Of a DNA stretch of 64,000 nt, positions 1-11,830 are shown one piece after another. The notes below the pieces were generated by a model, which saw nothing but the letters and a program-made list of their open reading frames with translations, had not been told where the DNA came from and searched no databases. Location of the stretch: NCBI GenBank assembly GCA_020086605.1, contig JACBWW010000069.1:1753947-1817946 (forward strand), written 5' to 3'. This stretch comes from Lanius collurio. Its lineage: Eukaryota; Chordata; Aves; Passeriformes; Laniidae. The translations under genes and the position numbers were made by a program. Within the stretch, counting starts at the first letter, position 1. Each line of letters starts with the position of its first letter.

Positions 1-58
1 GAAAAGAAAAGAAAAGAAAAGAAAAGAAAAGAAAAGAAAAGAAAAGAAAAGAAAAGAA
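1..58. repeat. (GAAAA)n microsatellite at window edge
   Basis: Eleven perfect GAAAA units plus a partial unit run from the first base, so the array is cut by the window boundary and its true length is unknown. The bases after it (gtcagtggct onward) are unique. Arrays like this often grow from the A-rich tail of a retroposed element, but no such element is visible here. Confidence 0.97.
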
Positions 59-210
59 GTCAGTGGCTTAGGCCAGGCTTTGCTGTGCTGCTCCTGGGGA
101 GGCTGATCCAAGTGCACTGCACACATGGCTAAACGGGACAGCAAATATTACATCCTTCTGTCCTCAGCCCTGTAATTCCCCCCTGCATCCCCTGCTGGCT
201 CGGGTACCAC

Positions 211-584
211 TTGGGGTGTTCACCTGGAGCAGAGAAGGATCCAAGGACACCTCAGAGCCCCTTGCAGGGCCTAAAGGGGCTCCAGGAGAGCTGGAGAGGG
301 ACTGGGAACAAGGGATGGAGGGACAGGACACAGGGAATGGCTTCCCACTGCCAGCGGGCAGGGATGGATGGGATATTGGAAGGAATTGTTCCCTGTGAGG
401 GTGGGCAGGCCCTGGCACAGGGTGCCCAGAGAAGCTGTGGCTGCCCCTGGATCCCTGGAAGTGCCCAAGGCTGGGTTGGATGGGGCTTGGAGCCATCCTG
501 GGATAGTGGAAGGTGTCAGGGGGCAGAGGGTGGAATGAAAAGGGGTTTGAGGTCCCTTCCAACCATTTTATGATTCTGTGATTC
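211..584 (+). mobile_element. CR1: CR1 LINE, 3' part, 5'-truncated
   Basis: The segment follows the avian CR1 3' untranslated region in sense order: 'cacctggagcagagaagg', 'gagctggagagggactggg', 'aattgttccctgtgaggg', 'gcccctggatccctggaag', and the terminal 'ttttatgattctgtgattcc'. About a dozen bases of the usual 'ccctgcccatggcaggg' stretch are missing near position 513. It carries no intact coding sequence. Open frames on either strand here are artefacts of the repeat. Confidence 0.95.
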
Positions 585-1212
585 CACCAAGTGAAAAGTT
601 AAATCACTGCTGGACTATTTATCAGCTGTGAATCCCCTTCCCAAGGGATTTGGGTCCCCCAGGGCAGGCTCCAACCACTGAATCCCATGTGTGTGAACAT
701 CTCCTGAGAGGCACCTTCTCCCATGGCCTTCCAGCTCCACTGTTCCATGCAGAGCCTCCTGAGCAGTGCTGTGAGGTTCAGGAGCTCCAGCCCCTCCCCA
801 GACACCTGAGCACCAGCCCGACCTCTCCCCTTGGCCTTTCTCCTGCCATCCCATGTGGATCAGGAGTAGCACCACCAGCCCTGACTGTCCCTGAGAAGTG
901 CTGTGAGGATGGCTCCAGGCCTGGATAATGCTCTGGGCTCATACCAAGCTTTTCTTTCTAGATTCAGCGTCTCATTGACACTTAGAAATGAATAGTTTAG
1001 AAATACAGGTGAAGAAGGGAAGACAATGGATTAGCACAGAGCTGCCTGATGCTGTTTATGGCCTCCCTAACTAATGGGAGATGAAAAAACAGGGGATGTT
1101 TGCATAGTTATTTATGTGACCTGGGATTTCAGCTGGTGGTTTTCTCCTCACTGTTATTTCCTCCACTACATGGACCTATTCTGATATTTTTGCTGGGAGT
1201 CCTTTCTAACCG

Positions 1213-1240
1213 TTTTTACACTTTTCAAGCAGTGTAAAAA
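1213..1240. repeat. Perfect 10-bp inverted repeat (hairpin)
   Basis: TTTTTACACT at 1213-1222 pairs exactly with AGTGTAAAAA at 1231-1240 across an 8-nt loop, and a G-T pair could extend it by one step. It is too short for a microRNA precursor, and no T-run suggests a terminator function. Confidence 0.8.
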
Positions 1241-1386
1241 TCACCCTGGGCTGATGCATGTGTGCAAGCAGACATAACAACATCACATATCCTGAAGTCA
1301 GGGTGAAAACCCCAACAAATTAGTGTGGCACTATCAGATGTTCGGCTAAATCAACAAAATAAATCCAGAATGTCCGAGATAAATGG

Positions 1387-1414
1387 AAAAAAAAAAAAAA
1401 ACAACAAAGAAAAG
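1387..1414. repeat. A-rich low-complexity run
   Basis: Fifteen consecutive A bases are followed by acaacaaagaaaag. No upstream processed gene copy or LINE tail is recognised, so this is recorded as simple low-complexity sequence. Confidence 0.9.
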
Positions 1415-2687
1415 AGTAACCCACCTAACACTTTGCTCACATAACAGGAAGAGCACAGCCTGGGGCTCCATCCACCTATTTCTACCAGTGAGTGGAAAAT
1501 ACCCTGCTCCAGGAATCCACCTCTTTCCTGCTTGCTGAGGGATGCGAGTTTTCCCTGCAGGGAATATCCTGTTTATGTAAACTCCTGTTTCCCACCATTC
1601 CAACAGGCACCACACAGGAATGACATCCCCTAGGGAGCTGGAATCATCCTCTTCATAAGGAATTTATTAATTTAAGGGGGTTTTTGTAAGGTGCTGGCAG
1701 GATAAGAGGTCTGCAGCCCCTGGAGCAGGGGCTTGGTGAGTGGGGTGGTGGAATCAGGGCTGTGATGGCTTCTCTGAACCCAACATCTCCCTCCATCCCC
1801 CTCAGTCCCTTCTCCAGATGGTGCTCCAGGAGCTGTCACACCTTTTGCTGCCATGTAATTCCCTGGGGCTCTGCTTAAACCCTCATGGGAACACTTGCTG
1901 GAATTGCTATGGAACATCTGGCCCTAAGCTTCCTTGGCTTTGTGTGGCATTATGTGCCTAAGTCACTGAGGCCATTAAAAATCTTTTTCCCAAGGGCTTT
2001 GTGCTGCTTCCCATCCCTGGGAACAGCCTGGGACACGTGTGGGTGAGGGACATCAGCTCACAGTCCAGAGACAGGAGCTACTTGGCTCCTGGGGTTTCTG
2101 GCAGCTGGAGTTATGGCTTATTCCAGCCCAAGCACCCCTAACCACATGACAAACATTATCAGGGTTATTAAAATGTTTTACCAGAGCCAGTAATGTTTGA
2201 AAAACCCATTGCAACACTAAGCTAAGCGTTTTAATGTGGCCTGGGGAACAGACTCGTTCTGTTCTTTGCACAAACTGGGGGATTTTTGTTATTTCTTAAA
2301 TTGCCACGGAGTGGGGATGTGCTGGTGCTCAGTGGACCTGGGCTAACCCTGCCAGAGGGTCTGTGATGACAGCAGACCCTGTCTGGGTCTTTTCCCAGCT
2401 TCTTGTTGTTCGTGTTTTGGATTTGGGGCACTTTGCAGACCTGAACATCCCTGGGAAGGAAAAGGGAGCTCTTACTTTTTTGGGTGAAGAGGGGTAGGGC
2501 CATGTGTGAAGGGAGAGTATGGCACCTTGGCATGAAAGCACAGGATGCCAGGCACAGCCTTTCCCACAGAGCTGATCCTGGCTGCAGCTCATCCTCCTGG
2601 AAGTTCACAGTGCTGGGAGATGGTGGTTTCATGGAGCAGTTCATTTCCCAAGCGCTTTGGTGCCTAAACCAGGGTCTGAACAAGGGA

Positions 2688-2732
2688 TCTTAGAGTGGTT
2701 TGGGCTGGAAGGGACCTTAAGGATCACCTGGG
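2688..2732 (-). mobile_element. CR1: Short CR1 3'-end fragment
   Basis: 'gagtggtttgggctggaagg' followed by 'gaccttaaggatcacctggg' is the reverse complement of the last ~45 bases of a CR1. Only the extreme 3' end is present, meaning an extremely 5'-truncated insertion or an old remnant. Confidence 0.8.
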
Positions 2733-4311
2733 CGGGGAATCTTGGGATTCTTGGGGCCTTGGATCTCAACATCTTAGGATCCAAGTCTGGAATATACTGA
2801 GGGCTCATACACCAACCCACAATTAGATCGGATGCAGGTGGAGTCACCCTCTCCCCCTTTTTGCCCTTTCTGCTGCCAAAACAGAGCTGATGACAACCAT
2901 GGCTGTGGAGGCAACAGTGATCAACCCACCTGAGTAAAACCTGAGCTGGCAGAAGGTCTCCAGAGGGAGAGTGGCAGCTCTCGGGTGTTTTGCTCGCTGG
3001 GGCTTCGTGCCAGGATTCAGCACCTGATCCGTGAGCTGCAGCAGCACGACCTGGACCATTTTCCCTGCACAGCCACCCACTCACTGAGCTCCTCGGTACC
3101 CCCCAGTCCAACATCTCCCTGCACACACACAGACATTGCTCTGCAGGCACCACAAAAGTTACAGTAACCCCCTACAGCAAATATTTGCAAAAGAGAGAAA
3201 AAACCACCCTGTGGCGAAGCTGTGACTCACTTGGTTCCTCTTTGGGCTCAGAGGGAATAATTTCTGTGTGGTGCTGAGTGTGCAGCTCAGCAGCAGATGT
3301 CTTGGGTTTTGCTGAAGAAAGAGGATTTGGGAGTGACTGTATTGATACCCCTTTAGTTCACATGGGGAATTTTTTCGCCTGTTTTCTCTACTATGTGGCT
3401 ACAGAAATAAAAATAGGTTCTCCTTCTGTCTGCTAAAGCAACAGTGGGGCATTTCCCACTGCCTGGGAAAGGTTGTCTTTATCCTGCTGTGGAGCAAGGA
3501 CCCTTAAGCACCAGCAGTCACAGGCAGCATCTTTTAAACACGGATGAGTGGCCATCCCTGACAGCTTTATCTGTGTCAGACCAACGATGATATTCCACCC
3601 AGAATCTGCAAAACCAGCTCCAGGACTAGCTCCTGGCCCTGCAGCCATGACCCAGCTCTGTTTTCCTTCCCTGGGGCCAGGGATTGCTCCTGTTTGCTGC
3701 ACTGCATCATTCTGGGGCATCCACTGGATGGCCATTTGTCACATTTTCCTCCATCAGGGCTGAGCAGTGGTCATGGCCCTTCACCTTGGTCATTCCTGAG
3801 CTTTCCAAACTTTGCTGCCCCAAATCAAAATCCTCCTTTAATAAGACCCCCAGATGTGCAAGTCCAGATCTAAGCACAGTTTAAGGTGAGGAGCAAAGCC
3901 TACTGAACTCACCTGGAGTGCACAAAGTGTGGTCACACAAGTAGAGAACGACTGGGAGTGCACAGATTATAGCAGAAATCAGTAAAGGTGGAAGGCAGAG
4001 CCTGAATAGCTGGGCTTTGTCAAACACCACCAGCCAAGAATGTGCCAGTTTGAGCCCTGGACCTGTGTAGAAGGGAATTTCAGTTTGGTTTTGGCTTCAG
4101 TCTGGGGTATTTGGTCTGTTTGGAGAGGTATGGGAGCAATGCAGGGAAAGGGAGTTCATTGGCCCTCTGTAAATGCTAAGTGAGGATGATATGACTTTTG
4201 TTTTTATCTAGCAAGGGTGGGCTTGGTTTTTGTGCAAGTTGTCCCTAAAATCCATTGAGTTTGGTCCAGAGTTTATACTCAGATCAATCTCTGCTTTAAT
4301 TAACTTCAAGG

Positions 4312-4331
4312 TTAGTCTGGGTTCAGACTAA
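4312..4331. repeat. 8-bp inverted repeat
   Basis: TTAGTCTG (4312-4319) and CAGACTAA (4324-4331) form a perfect stem with a 4-nt loop. No function is implied. Confidence 0.75.
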
Positions 4332-5086
4332 ATCTAAAATTTGGGCAAATATCTCTGCTTTTGGCTTATTTCCAGTTCTAATGTTGGTTTTAGTTGCATA
4401 ACAGCTAAAGGTCTGAGCCAGTGCCCACTGAAACCTGATGGAGCTTTAAATTCTCTGAGTACCAACGTGGCCTGTGGGGGGGGGAGTCTTCCAGCAGATC
4501 CAAGCCCATTTCTGTTCTCCTTTAGCCCTCTGTAAAGCCAAAACTGAGTCAAGGGAAGAACAGGCCTGTGGACACAGAGCCTTCCCCAGGGGCAGGATTT
4601 GGCAAGCTGTAAATAGGCAGCACTTCCAAACCCCTCATGGAAGAGTGAGTGATGATCCAGCCACACTCAATAGACTCCAGCTGCAGCCAAAATCACTTTA
4701 CACACCTTTTAGACACTGGTGCCATCATCTTGGTGTCTTATTCAGCATTAACAAACAAAATTCCAGCTTTCCAAGCCATGAGGGTGGTTTAAACTGAAGG
4801 GCTACTTGAGGCCATTGGAGAAAGACACTTTAATGGCACATTTTCCTTGTTATAGAACCAGACTAAAATAATGAGGCTCATGAAAGGATATGATCTGAAC
4901 TATAAAATGCACTTATTAGAGTTGTATGATAAATCAGAGAGGGACATTTTTGCCTCTTCCTAAGGAACTGGGCACAGTCAGACAAGAAATGGAGGCAAGG
5001 CAGATTGATTTCTGGTGCAAGGCTCTCTCCCAGCTGGGGGTGAAGGATTAGCACAGGTCAAACTGCTCACAAACCTCTGTCAAGGG

Positions 5087-5105
5087 ATATATATATATGT
5101 GTGTA
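5087..5105. repeat. Short (TA)n/(TG)n tract
   Basis: A run of TA dinucleotides passes directly into TG dinucleotides (atatatatatgtgtgt). It is a small alternating purine-pyrimidine microsatellite. Confidence 0.85.
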
Positions 5106-5282
5106 ACCTAAATGTCAGGCTGAAGGAAAGAAAACCTGGGCTCTGTGCCCCTGCTACATCCCAGTGTGGGTGATTCCATCACTTACATCCCTCTTTGCTC
5201 CTCTGTCTGAATGCTGAATTTTTGCCCCTTCTTTTTTCCCCTCAGACAAGTGATTGGTCTCCAGGAGGATGCTCTGCCATTA

Positions 5283-5487
5283 TGTTAGTGACAGGGCAAG
5301 GGGGAATTGTTTTAAGCTAAAAGAGGAGAAACTTAGATTAGAATTTAGGAAGAAATTGTTCCCTGTGAGGGTGGTAAGGCCCTGGCACAGGGTGCCCAGA
5401 GAAGCTGTGGTTGCCCCTGGATCCCTGGAAGTGTCCAAGGCCAGGCTGGATGGGGCTTGGAGCACCCTGGGACAGTGGAAAGTGTCA
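5283..5487 (+). mobile_element. CR1: CR1 fragment lacking its 3' tail
   Basis: The sense order is 'gtgacagggcaagggggaat', 'agattagaatttaggaagaa', 'ttgttccctgtgagggtgg', 'ggatccctggaagtgtccaa', then 'gggacagtggaaagtgtc'. It stops before the 'ccctgcccatggcaggg...ccattctatgattct' tail that target-primed CR1 insertions should carry. The last ~80 bases have been lost by later deletion or replacement. Confidence 0.92.
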
Positions 5488-6542
5488 ACAGCCTTCCCTC
5501 TGAGTGATGAACTGCACCAGTAGAAAGAATGGGGGAAAAAAAAAGAGGTTTTTTTGGTTGTCGTAGCTAAAAATACAGCCTCATTCTTCAAATGCTTGGG
5601 AATCTTTTTTATCCCACTCAGATGATTTATTCTGCTGCAAAAGGTCTGGCTGGAGGGGAGGCTCCTGGATTAGCTTTCACCAGCAGCAAGCTGCAACAGG
5701 GAGCAAAGCCAGAAATGCCACTGAGGAGCTGTGGGATGCTACAGCACCTGCAAGGTGAAGGCTTAGAGGAGTGGTTTGATGACAAAACTTTTGGGCATGG
5801 GTGGATCAAGCAGGTTTTTCTCGAATCCCAGTTCCCAGAACATGGAAGCAGCACTGAAATGACCTCACCCCCTTGTAAGGGATGGGGCTGAGCCCTCCTG
5901 TCCACTCAGGGCTTATGTCAGGGCCAGTTAAGGTGCAGGAGCTGCCTCTCCTCCCTTCAATTCCTTGTGGCACTAAGACGCCTCGGTTCTTAGCTGCCAA
6001 GTAATTTTCTTTTGGGTAATGCAATAGTGCATGGAAGAGCCTATTATTTGCCAGCAGCAAGAGACTCAGCAAGCACTAATTGGACAAACGAGGCTCCAGG
6101 GATGTACAAACTAAGCAGATGAATATGCAGCTGGGGAAAAAAGGCAAATGAGCCTCCCTGAAGGGCACCTGGGACAGCGCTTTGCTCCTGGAAGCAGAGG
6201 CACGTGCTGTGTCTGCTGTGAGGGGCCATCCTGTCCAGAGAGGTCCTTTCTCCCCCATAAACCATCTCCCAGTGCTGTTTTCCTGATGAGCAGATTTGTT
6301 TTTCCCCAGGGATGCACAGACTGCACTCCGTGGCAGGTATTTGGAAATATTTCCCCAGCTCTTGGCATCCTGCCCAGGTCATGTTGCCCATAGGGACAGG
6401 CTGCCATCAGTTCTCTGTGTTGGGGACTGTGCTGGGGTGAAGACTTTGCAGCTCTCCACCCATTCCCAGCCTAAAATCTTCCCTCTAAAAAAGAAGAAAA
6501 GGAGGGAAAGAGAAGGAAAACAAAATAATTTATGGGGGATTT

Positions 6543-6554
6543 AAAAAAAAAAAA
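6543..6554. repeat. Poly-A run (12)
   Basis: Twelve A bases follow 'gggggattt' in an A/G-rich neighbourhood (6487-6530). This is low-complexity sequence. Confidence 0.9.
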
Positions 6555-7389
6555 TTCATTTTTGTCCACAAATATTCCCTTTGAAAGAATATCCTGAGCT
6601 GTGCCACACTCCAGGATATCTTTTGGAAGCTCTTTTTTCTTGTGTCCCCATGGGTAGCTCATCCTTTGGGGTCACAGCTTCATCTCTGCTCCCTTGGATG
6701 TTGTGTCCCCACTTTGGTCTGTGCAGGAGAACATCTCAGACTGTGATTTCCAGTACACAACACCAGGCAGTGAAATGGCTTTAAAACATTGTTTTTTTGA
6801 CTGCTCCCAGGCATAATTCATGACCAGGTCACTTTTCCTTCTGTTACCACTGCCCTTTTCAGCAACCCCTCAGTAGGGAGGAGTGTTTGTCTCATCACCA
6901 TCAAAACTCAACATATCCCCAAACCACAAAGTTTCTGGGCATGAAATCTGCTGTTCTCCACATCTGGGTCTTGCTCCATGACCTGGGTACCAAGCTGCTG
7001 CCATAAAACGAGTAATAAGGTGCTGTGTTCAATCAGCTGAAGGCTCCTGGTCCTGGAGCAACGCAGGGAATGCCCCTGAGAGGATGGCCAAGAGATGACT
7101 GATGGTGTTGAGTAAGTTATTGCAAGCCCTTCTCCCAGGAAAAGTGGTCCTGGCTGGGGTTTGGATGATAAATCACTGCCTTTTCCTGTAGTGCATTAGC
7201 ACTTGATCCCAGAGGTCGAGCCAGAAAACAACCTTCTCCCTCTAATTGACATGCAAAGCTACTGCTGTGTATTAACTTGGATTTGAGCTGAACTCTGAGC
7301 CCCGGCGCTGAGATCAGAAAAATGGAGAGTGGTAAATCTGCAATAAATTGCTGGGATATTTATAGGCTCTCAAACATGAAATGATTATT

Positions 7390-7417
7390 AAAAATTAAAA
7401 AAAAAAATAAAAAAATT
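7390..7417. repeat. A-rich low-complexity run
   Basis: A-runs broken only by single T bases (aaaaattaaaaaaaaaaataaaaaaa). No associated retroelement is visible upstream. Confidence 0.9.
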
Positions 7418-8067
7418 GCAGTCCACAGGATGGCTTGGCTTTCTGCCAGAGGCCAGGGTCAAAACGTCCCCAGCCCAGCGTGGTGGGAGAAGGAAATATG
7501 TCATGGCTCTAACCACCTGGAGAGCCTTCCAGGGAGGAATTGTGGATGTCCTCTGTGCTTTCACAGCTTTACAAGTGAATGGGTTGGTTTCCCTGTGAGA
7601 ACCATCAGTGAGGAGGGGAATTGCTGAGGCTGGAGTTACACTGGGTAGTGAATGGGGAATCCCAGTCATCTCCACCTTCTGGTGGTTAAAGAACAGAAAT
7701 CAGCCAGGTGAGGCACTGCTTTTAAAGCCTGAGGAAAACAGCAACGAAGGGGATGATTTTCTGCTGTTTGACCCCCTTCTTTTGCAGCCAGTTAATACTT
7801 TCATGTTTCCTCTTCAGGCCTGATGGCCAGAAACCTGCTAGAAAAGATATCTTCCACATAACCCTACAAATAAACTATGAGAGCTGGTGTGGGACTGGGG
7901 GTACAGTCAAATATCCCTTCAGTTTTGGGGAGCATCGCCATTTTTGTGGTACCCAAACCTGGGACACCTGATATCTCCTGCACTGGTATTTTCACTTGAA
8001 ATAGGATCTGTCAGCTAATTCAAGGTGCAAAACTTCTTGCTAAAGGTGAAGTGGCATCACAGAGTGC

Positions 8068-8085
8068 AAAAAAAAAAAAAAAAAA
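8068..8085. repeat. Poly-A run (18)
   Basis: Eighteen uninterrupted A bases between 'agagtgc' and 'gatgtt'. No recognisable gene copy or LINE precedes it. Confidence 0.93.
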
Positions 8086-9081
8086 GATGTTAACACACCT
8101 CTCCTTTAGTCTGCCTTCAGAATTACCCAGTCTTGTAAAGAAAAACCTTCCAGACCCTCTCTGTACTGTCTGGCTTCATTTTTGCATTTCATTTGTCTGA
8201 AGGAGCTCTTCATTACATCCTCCAGAAATAATGAGAGATGCTGAAATGAGGAAAACACAATGAAAAGGGCTGCTGTAAATAGAGCTGCATCTTCCTACAG
8301 GTCTCTGTAGTTAGAGGCTCTCATTAACCATCGTGTATCCAAGGGCTTATGAATTCCAATTATTGTTTTCTCTGTGTACTTTTCTTGCAAGGAGGATGAG
8401 GATTAATTAATTGTTCCTGGGCTTCGTTAATGCTCCTGGGTCTGGCAGGACTTAACAAGGTGCCCGAGCCAGGCTGAGTGAGGGCAGGGGGAGTCCTCAC
8501 ACAGAGCTCTTGTGATGAGAGGGGAGAGCATCTTCATCTCTGGGCTTGAGCTTGTGCTTGAACCAGGAATCTGGGAGAGTTTCACCTTTTGGGGGGCAGG
8601 AATATTCTGGAGCTGATCTAGAGGGGTGGGTGTCATGGGTCTGCCTTTAGCCTGCAGGGAAGCCCTTTCCATCCAGGGACATCCATGGATTTCCAAGACA
8701 TGAAGTGTAGCTCCTTGCTTGACCTATTTTTTTTTTTATTTATGACCTGTTTTGCTATTTTTCTCACCTGATCACAGAGGGTGTGAGAAACAGGGTGAGC
8801 ACAGCTGGGCCTGTCCCACCCTGCAAGCGCCTCTCTCTCTCCTTCTCCTTTCACATTTCCAGCACAAAGCCTGATTGTGGTGTGTGCTACCACACAGCTC
8901 TCCTGCAGCCTGCTCATGTTGGTAAACAAGGCTGCTCAAGCAGCTTTTCCCAACAGGCATTTGCTGGATGGAAGCAGCCTGGGTGCTTTTCCCTGCCCGG
9001 ACACAATCTGTGCAGCACGTGGAGTACATTCCAGGTGTCTGCAGCTCTGCTACAGCAGGCACATCACCAGCCTGATTAACA

Positions 9082-9221
9082 GTAATAATAATAATAATAA
9101 TGAGAATAATAACAACAACAACACCTATTAAAATTATTATAACAACAACAACAATAATAATTACTATTGCTACTACTACTACTATCACCGCTACTACTAC
9201 TACTATTACTATTATTATAAG
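9082..9221. repeat. Compound trinucleotide array
   Basis: About 140 bases of three-base units that change register in blocks: (TAA)n, (AAC)n, a short bridge, (AAC)n and (TAA)n again, then (TAC)n and (TAT)n. Long reverse-strand frames through it, rich in Val and Ile, are products of the array and not proteins. Confidence 0.95.
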
Positions 9222-10259
9222 ACCACCTTTCCTGACCTCAGGATGAGCTGCAGCCAGTTCAGGCCTGAGCCCAGAGAAGAACCAGGCTGATGCAGCAGTG
9301 AGCAGATGCCAAAGCTGGCAGAGGGTGCATCAGGCTGCTCCTTCATTTCTGAATCCTGGGATGATTCCATGTCCTGGTGCCTGTGACTGATGAGCCCTGA
9401 CTTCAGGGCAGCCAAGCAGCATGGGGTGGGCACTCAACAGTGTCCCACAGCAGTCCCATAGGATGCCTGATCTTGGATGAAGCCCCAAGGTTGACTTTTT
9501 AGGGTGGCTTTGGCTCCCAGCAGGTACTGCTGCCCTCCAAAGCTCCCAGTTCCTGCTGGCTGAGGGTCAGGGGGTGCAGCTGGGCTGGATGTGGTGTTCC
9601 AGGACCTGATGTGCATTGATTTTCGCTCATGGTGGGCAATTCAGATGATGAATTGGCTCACACTGAAAGGAGTCCACTCTCGACCCAGATAAGGCAAGAT
9701 TTTATCCAGTATCCATTCTCCAGCTTGGTTAGACCAGTTGAACCTGAATTTAGACATTTGTATAGATTTGTGCCAAGTCAGGCACTTGTGTAAGTGAGCA
9801 GTGGGCAGGAAACTCCCCCCATGCTCCCCCACAGCCTTGCTCTCACCCACATCTTGTTTTTCAAGGTGATGTTGCAGCAAAATAATTTCTGTAGGTGTTC
9901 CTCTATCTCTGCCAACATCTGCTGCTTCCACCCCCAGACTGGGTAAATTTTTGATCTGAACATCCAGGCTAAGATGAATTTGTACACTAAGTTCCTGTTG
10001 TTGTCTGGCTTGCTCAGAAAACAAGGATTCCCCAGTTTTCCCTTCGTGAATCCTGCTGGGACATGACAGAATGTTTTAAAAGACTTTGTTTAATTAAAAC
10101 ACTAACAACAGGAATTTCTGGAAAAACATCAGAGGTCCTCATAAATTATCCTAGTCTCCCATGTTTCACACTCCCAATCTTCTACCTTTTTTTTACTCCA
10201 TGTTATTTTGGACTATGTTTCAGGGGAATAGTTATGGGTGAAGCATGTTCCTGGCTATG

Positions 10260-10560
10260 ACTGGCTTACTTACAAATTACCCTTTAATCAACAGATTTTA
10301 TATTAATTAATAATTCATAGTCTGCTTTTTGGATAAAATTGCATAATAATGTCTTTGATGCAGCCAAAGTGTCCATTGTAGATGGCATAAAATGTTAATT
10401 AGCAGAAAAATGCAGTTAGGAGAAAACACTTTTAATTATGTAATAGGCCTCATTACAATGGGTAATCAACAGTGCTTCCAAATTAGCCCACTGACAGCAT
10501 TTATCTATACATAGCAAATAAACTTTTGTTTGCAGAAAATGCATTTGAACAGCCAGCCTA
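10260..10560. promoter_or_regulatory. Candidate conserved noncoding element (motif-based)
   Basis: The block has clustered TAAT cores: 10301-10315 (tattaattaataatt), 10393-10402 (tgttaattag) and 10431-10440 (tttaattatg). A SOX-type ACAATGG lies at 10455-10461. Such clusters are typical of developmental enhancers in vertebrates, but AT-richness alone also produces TAAT cores. No conservation data are available, so this is inference. Confidence 0.3.
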
Positions 10561-11519
10561 GGAATTGCTTTCAGGCAGTTTTTTAAGTCACTGCACTCCC
10601 CAGAAATATTTTAACAAGGACCATGCTTCTCTTGGCTGAGTGGGCCATACGTAAACCTTAAGAGAATAATGGGGGAAATTGTTCACACATATTTGCTCAG
10701 ATATGCAAGCAAATTTCAGTTTGACCTTTTGCAGGACCCTCATCTGAATACTGGAGTGTTTTGCTGATGGCAGTGCCCAGAGAAAAATGTAAAGCATCAG
10801 TGCATGAATATCCCCTGAATTTCACATTGTGTATGGGGTCTGTGGCCCTCTCTGTCTGCTTTGTTGGAGAGTGGCATAAATCACCCGGTCCAACAACTGA
10901 AATGTGTGGTCAATAGGGCCAGGATGGCCCGAGGGTGTGCAGAGACCTGGTTGGAAGCCACTCATAAATCCAGCTTTTCCTTGTGAAGGGAAATGGGAGA
11001 GAGCCCACCAAGCAGATACCTCATGGTGATCTCTGTCCCAGCTGACTTCTCTAAGCCAGAGTGAAATTAAGGGCTTGGCTGAAATGAGCCAATTGACCCT
11101 AAGTCAGTGGTGTTTTTTGCACCCTGAAGCATTTTTCTGTTTTGCCTGGATTTTTAAAGCTATCCAGGCTTCTTCAGAACTGCCTTCAACCCTGATTTCT
11201 CTTCCAACTCAGACAAACTTTTACAAGGTTCCATACAGAGATGTGGTCCAGCTCAGACATTCTGGGGTAGGGATAATGGATTTCTCATGTCCTCTGTCCA
11301 GCCCAAGAAACCTTCCTGTCTCACTGCAAGTCATTAGTGGTGCTAATAACACCCTGCAGCCAGTGGCTAATCAGTGCTAATGGCTGCTGGTCTTCCTCAA
11401 AGGGACGGCATGAATCCTTGGGATGCCACGACCTTTCAGTGTTCTCTGCTTCTAATTGTCCTTTTAATTCTGTAGAACCCTGATAACCCAAGTTTATCCA
11501 TATTGTGGAACAGACGGAC

Positions 11520-11830
11520 ACTCTGTTATTAGATTTGCTCTCGCAGACACCTCACTGGATTGTCTGAATGTAATTTGGAGTCTCTAAAATCTGCGGACAC
11601 AGATCTCTGCCTCCCTCACTGTCTGGTCATTTCTATTCATTTCATCTCTGGAATCTAATGTAATAAAATTATAAAAGGCTCGAACTCCTCAGTATTTAAT
11701 CAGCTTAGTACGAGAGAATTACATCAGCAGCCCTCAGGTGTACTTTACCCAGCAAAGGAAATCTCACATTAGGAGGCAATCGCATTATTCTCACTACTGA
11801 GGATTGCAGGGATTCCCTAAGAGTTGCCAG
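11520..11830. promoter_or_regulatory. Candidate conserved noncoding element (motif-based)
   Basis: AT-rich unique sequence with several undecayed CpGs ('ctctcgcagacacctc', 'ctgcggacacagatc', 'aggctcgaactcctc', 'tagtacgagagaattac') and TAAT cores. Retained CpGs in an otherwise CpG-poor tract suggest constraint. This is inference only. Confidence 0.25.

Larger units (their letters stand above)
585..2687. other. Unique noncoding stretch
   Basis: No gene or interspersed repeat is recognised. It holds a perfect 10-bp inverted repeat (1213-1240) and an A-rich run (1387-1414). The part around 955-1320 is AT-rich with few CpGs, like an ordinary avian intron or intergenic sequence. Open frames are short and have no recognisable domain. 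Confidence 0.6.
2733..5282. other. Unique noncoding stretch
   Basis: No gene is recognised. It contains a short perfect hairpin at 4312-4331, a run of about nine G near 4476, and a short (TA)n(TG)n tract at 5087-5105. Reverse-strand frames near 2641-3153 and 4334-4666 have no recognisable protein family. Confidence 0.55.
5488..9081. other. Unique noncoding stretch
   Basis: No gene is recognised. It contains poly-A runs at 6543-6554, 7390-7417 and 8068-8085 and a T run at 8727-8737. The part near 8160-8430 is AT-rich with TTAATTAATT-type homeodomain-like sites and could be regulatory, but nothing here proves that. Confidence 0.55.

Noticed and set aside
8772..9188. 138-codon minus frame starting with Val/Ile runs
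   Set aside because: The hydrophobic start is the trinucleotide array read in frame, not a membrane protein.
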